Positions 15,074-20,497 of a stretch of 20,497 bases of DNA are shown here, in pieces (position 1 is the stretch's first letter; every line of letters begins with the position of its first letter). The position numbers were made by a program, and so were the translations under genes. The DNA is from JANXZO01 sp964355115. Lineage in GTDB: Bacteria; Bacteroidota; Bacteroidia; Bacteroidales; FEN-979. Below the pieces are notes generated by a model, which worked only from the letters and a program-made list of their open reading frames with translations, was not told the DNA's origin and searched no databases. The stretch spans positions 1 through 20,497 of the forward strand of contig CAYHCQ010000058.1 of the NCBI GenBank assembly GCA_964355115.1, read 5' to 3'.

Positions 15074-15081
15074 TACCTTTG
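15074..15081 (+). promoter_or_regulatory. -7 promoter box of fba
   Basis: TACCTTTG matches TANNTTTG exactly, 30 bp before the ATG at 15112. Upstream of it no TTG is seen, only the heptamer repeat. Confidence 0.6.
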
Positions 15082-15111
15082 ACCTGTAAAAATCATAAAA
15101 CACTCCCTTCC

Positions 15112-16191
15112 ATGTCAGAAAGAATTTCAGATAAAGTTCGTCCGGGTGTTGCCACGGGCAACGCAGTGCAGGAGATATTCCGCATCGCCAAAGCAAATCA
15201 GTTCGCCCTTCCCGCTGTCAACGTTGTGGGCTCCGACTCCATCAACGGCGTGATGGAAGCCGCAAAGGCGGTAAACTCCCCGGTCATCATCCAGTTCTCC
15301 AACGGAGGCGGGATATTCTATGCCGGTAAGTCACTGAAGAACGAAAATGAACGGATCGCCATCAAAGGCTCCATTGCCGGCGCTATGCATATCCATGAAA
15401 TTGCAGAGCTCTATGGAATCCCGGTAATCATCCACACCGACCACGCCGCAAAGAAACTCCTCCCCTGGATCGACGGGCTGCTCGATGCCGGTGAGAAACA
15501 CTTCGCCCAACACGGCAAACCGCTCTTCAGCTCACATATGCTCGACCTTTCTGAGGAGCCCCTTCACGAAAATATTGAGATCTGCAAACGCTATCTCCAA
15601 CGGATGAGTAAAATGGGGATGACCCTCGAAATCGAACTCGGCGTTACAGGTGGAGAAGAGGATGGTGTCGACAATACCGGCATCGACAGCTCGCGGCTCT
15701 ATACCCAGCCTGAACATGTTTCCGAAGCCTACAAGGTGCTGAACAGCGTTAGTCCCAACTTCACCATCGCGGCCTCTTTCGGCAACGTTCATGGTGTTTA
15801 CAAACCAGGGAATGTCAAACTTGAGCCTAAGATCCTGCACAATTCGCAGGTCTTTATCCAGGAAAAGTTCCACACCGGCCCCAATCCGGTTAATTTTGTT
15901 TTTCATGGCGGATCGGGTTCAGAACCTGAAAAAATTGCCGAAGCGCTTGGATATGGCGTGGTGAAGATGAACATCGACACCGATACCCAATGGGCTTTCT
16001 GGGAAGGGATCAGGAACTTCTACAAGAAAAATGAAGGCTACCTGCAGGGACAGATCGGAAACCCGGAAGGCGACGACAAACCCAATAAGAAATACTACGA
16101 CCCGAGGGTCTGGCTCCGTGAAGGGGAAAAGAGCCTGGTGGAAAGACTGAAAATTGCCTTTGCCGACCTCAACTGCATCGACCGGTATTAA
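15112..16191 (+). CDS. fbaA: Class II fructose-bisphosphate aldolase (FbaA type)
   Basis: A 359-residue zinc aldolase that reversibly splits fructose 1,6-bisphosphate into dihydroxyacetone phosphate and glyceraldehyde 3-phosphate, in the cytoplasm. The catalytic Asp110 and zinc ligand His111 are in IHTDHAAK, Glu175 in TLEIELG, His227 in GNVHGVY and His265 in FHGGSGS. These sit one position after the E. coli FbaA residues, and the length equals that of E. coli FbaA. The frame stays open back to a TTG at 15079, but that TTG is part of the -7 box, so the ATG at 15112 (MSERISDKV) is the start. It converges on the usp operon with only 3 bp between the stop codons. Confidence 0.95.
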   Translation: MSERISDKVRPGVATGNAVQEIFRIAKANQFALPAVNVVGSDSINGVMEAAKAVNSPVIIQFSNGGGIFYAGKSLKNENERIAIKGSIAGAMHIHEIAELYGIPVIIHTDHAAKKLLPWIDGLLDAGEKHFAQHGKPLFSSHMLDLSEEPLHENIEICKRYLQRMSKMGMTLEIELGVTGGEEDGVDNTGIDSSRLYTQPEHVSEAYKVLNSVSPNFTIAASFGNVHGVYKPGNVKLEPKILHNSQVFIQEKFHTGPNPVNFVFHGGSGSEPEKIAEALGYGVVKMNIDTDTQWAFWEGIRNFYKKNEGYLQGQIGNPEGDDKPNKKYYDPRVWLREGEKSLVERLKIAFADLNCIDRY

Positions 16192-16194
16192 CCT

Positions 16195-17046
16195 CTACAT
16201 GCCAACACCACCGGCCAATGTCTCCTTGGCATGGATGCTCAGAACGGGTATGGGCGAATGGTTCACCGTCTGGTGCGCATAGGGACCCAGGAATATATTC
16301 GTAGCCGTCGTCTCCTGCTCGGTCATTATCGCAATCATGTTGGCATCAATCTTTGTCGCGTAATCGATCATGGCATCCGAAATATTCTCGGCATTTACAG
16401 CATCAACCGTGTATCGGATTTTCTCCTCGTCAAAATAGGTGGTAACCTGGGTGGTATACAGGTCCACATTGTGGCGCATTGCCTTTATTTTTGAAGTGTA
16501 AACCTTGAGAATAAAGATCTCTGCATCGTGCTTTTTGGCAAGATAACTCGTGAAAGTCGCCTTCTGCCGGGTCTCTTCTGCACTGTCCATCGGGAATACG
16601 ATACGGGTGAGCGGCCGCTGGATGTTGATCCCGCCACGGATGGTAATCACCGGGCAGGGGCTGGCCGCAACGATCTTGTTGGCGTTGCTTCCGATCCAGA
16701 ACTCCTCAAAACCTGACGCGCCGTGCGTGCCGACAACAACCAGCATGGCCCTGCTAGTTTTGGCCTCCTGGGTCACCTCCTTGTAGATCTTTCCGATCCT
16801 CACCTTGTAGCTGATAGTATTGCCGGGAAGATCTGGCTGATACTTCGCAATCAGATCATCAAACGCCATCTTTACATCGCGGGATGGATCGTTGTTCTGA
16901 TCAACATATTTATCCTTCTGACTGGCTGATTTCTGAACCCATACAAGGATCATGTCCGATTTGCATTTCTGTGCAATGCTGAGCGCATGCAGAAAGGCAT
17001 TGATCGAACAATCTGAAAAATCGATGGCTACAATGATCTTGCTCAT
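16195..17046 (-). CDS. Tandem universal stress protein (two UspA domains)
   Basis: A 283-residue cytoplasmic protein of two Usp folds (about 1-140 and 147-283). The first domain has the ATP-binding signature G-2x-G-9x-G-S: GTHG at 106-109, nine residues, then GS at 119-120, with the usual Asp9 near the N-terminus. The second domain lacks this motif (the equivalent stretch reads MTEQETTATNIFLGPYAHQ), so only one nucleotide site is likely. It is the last gene of a three-gene operon, starting 14 bp after the SPOR gene, and closely resembles the first gene of that operon (17496-18335), which suggests an old local duplication. Usp proteins respond to starvation and envelope or oxidative stress; the exact trigger is unknown. 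Confidence 0.93.
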   Translation of the reverse strand: MSKIIVAIDFSDCSINAFLHALSIAQKCKSDMILVWVQKSASQKDKYVDQNNDPSRDVKMAFDDLIAKYQPDLPGNTISYKVRIGKIYKEVTQEAKTSRAMLVVVGTHGASGFEEFWIGSNANKIVAASPCPVITIRGGINIQRPLTRIVFPMDSAEETRQKATFTSYLAKKHDAEIFILKVYTSKIKAMRHNVDLYTTQVTTYFDEEKIRYTVDAVNAENISDAMIDYATKIDANMIAIMTEQETTATNIFLGPYAHQTVNHSPIPVLSIHAKETLAGGVGM

Positions 17047-17060
17047 GGTGCTGGTTTTAA

Positions 17061-17489
17061 CTATTCAACATTCTGAAGATTGATCTGTTCGGTAACTATA
17101 AATGCATTCGGGTAGTCGGCAATGATCTCGTTCAGGAAACGCTGGGCATCAAGCCGCGAACGAAAATCGCCTACCCTTACCTTGTAGTTAGGTGACTTGA
17201 AGGTAAGGTATGCCCTGGTTTTCGGGAATTTCAGGATGAATTCATCCAGAACAGACTGCGCCTTGGTTTTGGAGTTGTTGCCTGAATCGAAAAAAACCTG
17301 GATCCTGAAACCGTCCATGGTCTGCGCCACCTGGTTCACCTCGATGTGCTTATTCATGAGGATATTTATGTTCATATCCTGGTAAATCTCCAGCTTTCCG
17401 CTGATGCTGTCGGGCTTCTGCGCCATAATTCTGCCAGGGCAGACTGCCCAGAGAAACAACAAAATTACCGGTAGCGAAAATTGTTTCAT
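17061..17489 (-). CDS. Exported SPOR-domain-like protein
   Basis: A 142-residue protein with a signal peptide (about 1-23, ending IMA-Q) and a C-terminal SPOR-like domain (about 58-135: GFRIQVFFDSG ... YKVRVGDFRSRLDAQRFLNEI ... AFIV). SPOR domains bind peptidoglycan stripped of stem peptides and often mark division or envelope-remodelling proteins, so it should act in the periplasm. No catalytic domain is attached; residues 24-57 are a linker. It lies between two tandem-Usp genes, 6 bp after the first and 14 bp before the second, so it is clearly co-transcribed with them. That pairing of an envelope protein with cytosolic stress proteins is the odd feature. Confidence 0.85.
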   Translation of the reverse strand: MKQFSLPVILLFLWAVCPGRIMAQKPDSISGKLEIYQDMNINILMNKHIEVNQVAQTMDGFRIQVFFDSGNNSKTKAQSVLDEFILKFPKTRAYLTFKSPNYKVRVGDFRSRLDAQRFLNEIIADYPNAFIVTEQINLQNVE

Positions 17490-17495
17490 CGTATG

Positions 17496-18335
17496 CTATA
17501 AACAAAAATGCTCTTTTGCATGAATACTGAGCACAGGTACAGGCGCCTGGTTGATGAGCTGCTGTGCATGCGCCCCCAGAAGAATATTGGCCGGCGACTC
17601 CTGCTCGGTCATGATGGCAATCATGTCGGCTTTCACACTCCCCGCATAGGCAATGGTTGCCTTGGTAAGGTCGTTGGCTATGATGCTGTCTTCCACATAG
17701 CTGATCTCCTTGCCTTTCAAAAACCCCGCTGCTGCCTGTGCATATTTTTCTGCTATCCGCTGGATCGATTTCAGATGGCTGGTGTGGGTGGTAACCAAAT
17801 GCACCTCCGATTTATACAGTTTGGCGAGGCAGGCAACAAAAGGCAACTTCTGGATCGTCTCTGCCGACCCGTCGATGGGAACCAGTATCCGTTCAATCTT
17901 TTTGGTTATCCTGAAATCATGTCGTATGGTGATCACAGGACAGCAGGCATAGGTCACAATTTTAAAAGCGTTACTGCCAATCCAGTACTCTTCGTAACCT
18001 GAAATCCCATGGGCGCCGGTAACGATGAGTTCGGCCCCGGACTGCTTTGCAAGGATATCCATTTCATGGTAAACCTTGCCCTTCTTAAGCTTGTACTCCA
18101 TCTTCTGCCCCTTTCCAAGCTGCTTTGCATAAAGGGTAACGAGCTCGTCAAAACGCTTCTTGGCCTCATTCCGGTTCTCATTGGCGGTGTCGGGATAAAG
18201 CGATTCCTGGGGTATTACTTTATCGACCCAGGCAAGAATGATATCCGATTTCATCTTATTGGCCAGAGGGATCGCATAATCAATGGCGTGAATCGAGGTG
18301 TTTGAGAAGTCTACCGCAACAATAATTGGATGCAT
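17496..18335 (-). CDS. Tandem universal stress protein (two UspA domains), operon leader
   Basis: A 279-residue protein with two Usp folds (about 1-140 and 148-279). The N-terminal domain has Asp9 and the nucleotide-binding signature GAHG at 107-110, nine residues, then GS at 120-121. The second domain starts again with ILVPIDGS but has a degraded signature (MTEQESPANILLGAHAQQ). It is the first gene of the usp-SPOR-usp operon and diverges from ruvB with an 83-bp gap. It is similar throughout to 16195-17046, including the WIGSN and MTEQE stretches, so the two are paralogues. No convincing promoter was found for it. Confidence 0.93.
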   Translation of the reverse strand: MHPIIVAVDFSNTSIHAIDYAIPLANKMKSDIILAWVDKVIPQESLYPDTANENRNEAKKRFDELVTLYAKQLGKGQKMEYKLKKGKVYHEMDILAKQSGAELIVTGAHGISGYEEYWIGSNAFKIVTYACCPVITIRHDFRITKKIERILVPIDGSAETIQKLPFVACLAKLYKSEVHLVTTHTSHLKSIQRIAEKYAQAAAGFLKGKEISYVEDSIIANDLTKATIAYAGSVKADMIAIMTEQESPANILLGAHAQQLINQAPVPVLSIHAKEHFCL

Positions 18336-18405
18336 GGTTGCCCGGGTTTTAATGATAACGTAAAAGTATGGAATTTTATTTACAAACGAAATCGCCCGAA
18401 TTAAT

Positions 18406-18413
18406 TAATTTTG
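18406..18413 (+). promoter_or_regulatory. -7 promoter box of ruvB
   Basis: TAATTTTG matches TANNTTTG and ends only 5 bp before the ATG at 18419, so transcription would start at or beside the start codon. Confidence 0.45.
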
Positions 18414-18418
18414 CAAGT

Positions 18419-19444
18419 ATGAACGACAGTCTTGACCCTTCGGGAGAGCAACTGACCCCGGTTGAAAAAGAGATTGAGAAGGTGCTTCGGCCATCCGGAT
18501 TTATTGAATTTTCGGGACAGGAAGCCATCGTCGAAAACCTGAAAATATTTGTTCAGGCTGCAAAACAGCGCGGCGAATCGCTCGATCATGTTCTTCTGCA
18601 TGGACCGCCGGGACTGGGAAAGACCACCCTTGCCAACATCATTGCCAACGAACTTGATGTCAATATCCGGGTAACGTCGGGACCGGTGCTCGATAAACCC
18701 GGCGACCTGGCAGGACTCCTTACCGGGCTCGAGCCGAACGACGTTCTTTTTATCGACGAAATCCACCGGTTGTCGCCGGTTGTTGAGGAGTACCTCTATT
18801 CAGCCATGGAGGATTTCAAGATCGACATCATGATCGAAACAGGTCCCAATGCCCGGAGCATTCAGATAAAACTGAACCCCTTTACGCTCATCGGAGCCAC
18901 CACCCGCTCAGGACTTCTCACCGCTCCCCTCCGGTCGCGGTTCGGGATCAACTCACGGCTCAACTATTACCTGGCCGACACCCTCGAACGGATTATTCGC
19001 AGGTCATCGGAAATTTTAAATGTGCCCATCGATAAAACAGCCGCCTCTGAGATCGCACGCCGCAGCCGCGGAACTCCTCGTATCGCCAACCTCCTGCTGC
19101 GACGTGTACGTGACTTTGCCCAGATCAAAGGAGATGGGAAGATAGACCTGAAGATAAGCCAGTACGCGCTGGCCGCGCTCAATGTCGATAAACATGGCCT
19201 CGACGAGATGGACAATAAGATCCTGACCACCATCATCGATAAGTTCAAGGGCGGACCGGTTGGTATAACCACAATCGCTACCGCAGTTTCCGAAGATGCC
19301 GGCACCATCGAGGAGGTATACGAACCCTTCCTCATCCAGGAGGGCTACATCATGCGCACCCCCCGCGGGCGTGAGGTTACCGAACTGGCTTACCGCCACC
19401 TGGGAAAAATTAAAATGGGAGAACATCCGAAACTTTTCGAATAA
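18419..19444 (+). CDS. ruvB: Holliday junction branch migration ATPase RuvB
   Basis: A 341-residue AAA+ motor that drives branch migration of Holliday junctions together with RuvA, for RuvC to resolve. Walker A is GPPGLGKTT (62-70), Walker B is VLFIDEIH (109-116), sensor 1 is IGATTRSG, the arginine finger is in LRSRFG (Arg174) and sensor 2 is in GTPRIAN. The C-terminal winged helix (about 260-335) ends with YIMRTPRGREVT. Length fits the family. A longer frame starts at 18368, but its extra 17 residues (MEFYLQTKSPELINFAS) look non-coding and overlap the -7 box, so the ATG at 18419 is preferred. queG follows after 6 bp, so the two are co-transcribed. ruvA and ruvC are not in the window. Confidence 0.96.
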   Translation: MNDSLDPSGEQLTPVEKEIEKVLRPSGFIEFSGQEAIVENLKIFVQAAKQRGESLDHVLLHGPPGLGKTTLANIIANELDVNIRVTSGPVLDKPGDLAGLLTGLEPNDVLFIDEIHRLSPVVEEYLYSAMEDFKIDIMIETGPNARSIQIKLNPFTLIGATTRSGLLTAPLRSRFGINSRLNYYLADTLERIIRRSSEILNVPIDKTAASEIARRSRGTPRIANLLLRRVRDFAQIKGDGKIDLKISQYALAALNVDKHGLDEMDNKILTTIIDKFKGGPVGITTIATAVSEDAGTIEEVYEPFLIQEGYIMRTPRGREVTELAYRHLGKIKMGEHPKLFE

Positions 19445-19450
19445 CAGGAA

Positions 19451-20467
19451 ATGAACCCCGGTGATATAGTGAACCTTAACGAGAAACAGAACTCCGGCGA
19501 TAAAGTGAACCTAAACGAGAAACAGAACTCCGGCGATAAATCTGTACTGCGCAAACTGATAAAAGCTGAGGCACTCCGGTTGGGATTTTCGCATTGCGGA
19601 ATCGCCAAAGCCGAACCTCTCAGCGACCTGCAGAGTTTTTATTCCGGGTATATCGCTGCCGGAAAGTACGAACCCTTCACCTACCTTAAAACCAACCTCG
19701 AAAAGCGGCTCAACCCATCGCTGCTTATGCCCGATGTGAAATCGGTGATCGCACTTCTGATGAACTACTATCCCCCGGATCCCATTTCACCGCACGACAA
19801 CTATACCATCTCAAAATATGCCTGTGGCGGCGACTACCACCTCCTGATGAAGGAACGATTAACAGCCCTTTGCGGGTTTCTCTCCGCCCTCTCTCCCGGT
19901 GTGGAGGCACGCTCGTTCGTCGACTCCGGCCCGGTTTCCGAAAAAGCCTGGGCTCAGCGCTGCGGAGTAGGCTGGCAGGGAAAAAATTCACTGATCATCA
20001 ACAAAACCCAGGGATCGTTTTTCTTTATCGGAACAATACTCACCTCCCTGGAACTTGAAGCCGGCAACCCTGAAACCGATCGCTGCGGCGAATGCACACG
20101 GTGCGTCGACAGCTGTCCTACCGGAGCTCTGAATACCCCGTACCAGCTGAATATTTCGAAGTGCATCTCATTCCACACCATCGAAACAAAAGGAGAGATC
20201 CCTCAGGAGATAAAAAGCAAACTCGGCGGAAGAATATTTGGTTGCGATACCTGCCAGGATGTTTGTCCATACAACCGTTTTGCCAAACCCACAACTGAAC
20301 CCGCATTTTTCCCTTCGGAAGAGCTCAAATCAATGCGTAAAAAGGATTGGGAGAACTTAACCCAAGAACAATTCGACAAAATCTTCGCAAACTCCTCTAT
20401 AAAACGAACAGGATTTCAAAAACTGAAAAGCAATATTATCAACAACTTTCATCTAACTAGAACGTAA
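19451..20467 (+). CDS. queG: Epoxyqueuosine reductase QueG
   Basis: A cobalamin- and iron-sulfur-dependent enzyme that makes the last step of queuosine synthesis in tRNA, reducing epoxyqueuosine to queuosine. The 338 residues include a catalytic-domain signature VDSGPVSEKAWAQRCG (Asp158 is the likely acid) and two [4Fe-4S] sites: Cys212/215/218 with Cys272, and Cys222 with Cys238/265/268, in CGECTRCVDSCP and CDTCQDVCP. The HEAT-like C-terminal extension of E. coli QueG is missing, as in many short forms. The first about 30 residues are unusual: two tandem copies of a 12-residue unit (VNLNEKQNSGDK) not expected in the family. The conserved protein begins at about Leu33. A GTG at 19469 could be an alternative start. 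It follows ruvB by 6 bp. Confidence 0.94.
   Translation: MNPGDIVNLNEKQNSGDKVNLNEKQNSGDKSVLRKLIKAEALRLGFSHCGIAKAEPLSDLQSFYSGYIAAGKYEPFTYLKTNLEKRLNPSLLMPDVKSVIALLMNYYPPDPISPHDNYTISKYACGGDYHLLMKERLTALCGFLSALSPGVEARSFVDSGPVSEKAWAQRCGVGWQGKNSLIINKTQGSFFFIGTILTSLELEAGNPETDRCGECTRCVDSCPTGALNTPYQLNISKCISFHTIETKGEIPQEIKSKLGGRIFGCDTCQDVCPYNRFAKPTTEPAFFPSEELKSMRKKDWENLTQEQFDKIFANSSIKRTGFQKLKSNIINNFHLTRT
19469..19540 (+). repeat. 36-bp in-frame tandem duplication at the start of queG
   Basis: 19469-19504 and 19505-19540 agree at 35 of 36 positions and each encode VNLNEKQNSGDK. The 15 bases before (19454-19468) resemble the end of the unit at 12 of 15 positions, suggesting a partial third copy. Confidence 0.93.
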
Positions 20468-20490
20468 CTATTTGAATAAAGGCTAGTTAG
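20453..20490. other. Inverted repeat at the end of queG
   Basis: CTAACTAG (20453-20460) is complementary to CTAGTTAG (20483-20490) across 22 bases that include the queG stop. No T-run follows before the window ends, so it is only a weak terminator candidate. Confidence 0.35.
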
Positions 20491-20497
20491 CCCGATC

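Noticed and set aside
15079..15111. Upstream TTG start extending fbaA by 11 codons
   Set aside because: The TTG lies in the TACCTTTG promoter box, and the ATG at 15112 gives exactly the E. coli FbaA length.
18368..18418. Longer ruvB start at 18368
   Set aside because: The 17 added residues do not look like RuvB and the segment contains the likely -7 box.
13981..19540. Common origin of the 8-bp arrays at 13979-14026 and the queG 36-bp repeat
   Set aside because: They share only a short AACGAGAAA-type string, which is compatible with chance.
20453..20497. Integron-type core in GTTAGCC near the window end
   Set aside because: It fails the GTTRRRY pattern at the sixth base, and the sequence ends before any partner site could be seen.

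Overview
The window looks like a draft or metagenome-assembled piece of a Bacteroidota chromosome, probably Bacteroidales-like. The evidence is a type IX secretion (T9SS) C-terminal sorting domain on a secreted peptidase, several TANNTTTG -7 promoter boxes of the Bacteroidota type, no clear Shine-Dalgarno sequences, a tRNA without an encoded CCA end, and families typical of the phylum (DUF3857/transglutaminase pairs, a TonB C-terminal domain fused to other modules, tandem UspA proteins). The family names come from reading the proteins by eye; no database search was run.

Layout. 8-3165 (minus) is one PreP-like M16 zinc peptidase cut by a 100-N gap. The gap is flanked by an exact 55-bp duplication; collapsing it restores a single 1000-residue frame. 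3166-3621 has no intact gene but holds minus-strand coding remnants, one resembling the start of an AbiEii-type toxin, and two perfect dyads. 3622-4274 (plus) is an AT-rich two-gene module, a small putative antitoxin and a PIN-domain toxin, bracketed by 17-bp inverted repeats (16/17) that resemble integron-cassette core sites. 4319-6568 (minus) is a secreted M28 peptidase with a T9SS tail. 6708-10640 (minus) is a two-gene operon of DUF3857/transglutaminase-like exported proteins; one has its Cys-His-Asp triad and the other appears to have lost it. 10751-13450 (plus) is a secreted M1 aminopeptidase fused to MORN-like repeats and a TonB C-terminal domain.

13533-13572 is a strong bidirectional terminator, followed by tRNA-Arg(CCG) on the minus strand, a small cytochrome c lipoprotein and a putative outer-membrane barrel protein, with 8-bp tandem repeats between the last two. 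15112-16191 (plus) is class II fructose-bisphosphate aldolase, whose promoter sits directly after five 7-bp repeats. 16195-18335 (minus) is a tight Usp-SPOR-Usp operon. 18419-20467 (plus) is ruvB followed by queG; queG starts inside a 36-bp in-frame tandem duplication.

Most of the window is housekeeping and cell-envelope/proteolysis content: four exported proteins with peptidase or transglutaminase folds and intact active sites (M16, M28, M1, transglutaminase), plus stress (Usp), recombination (RuvB), tRNA modification (QueG) and glycolysis (Fba). The clearly accessory part is 3166-4301. I see no phage, transposase, CRISPR array or large novel operon. The least ordinary items are the cassette-like toxin-antitoxin module with its repeat borders, the live/dead transglutaminase pair, the M1-MORN-TonB fusion and the several short tandem repeats next to promoters or start codons.
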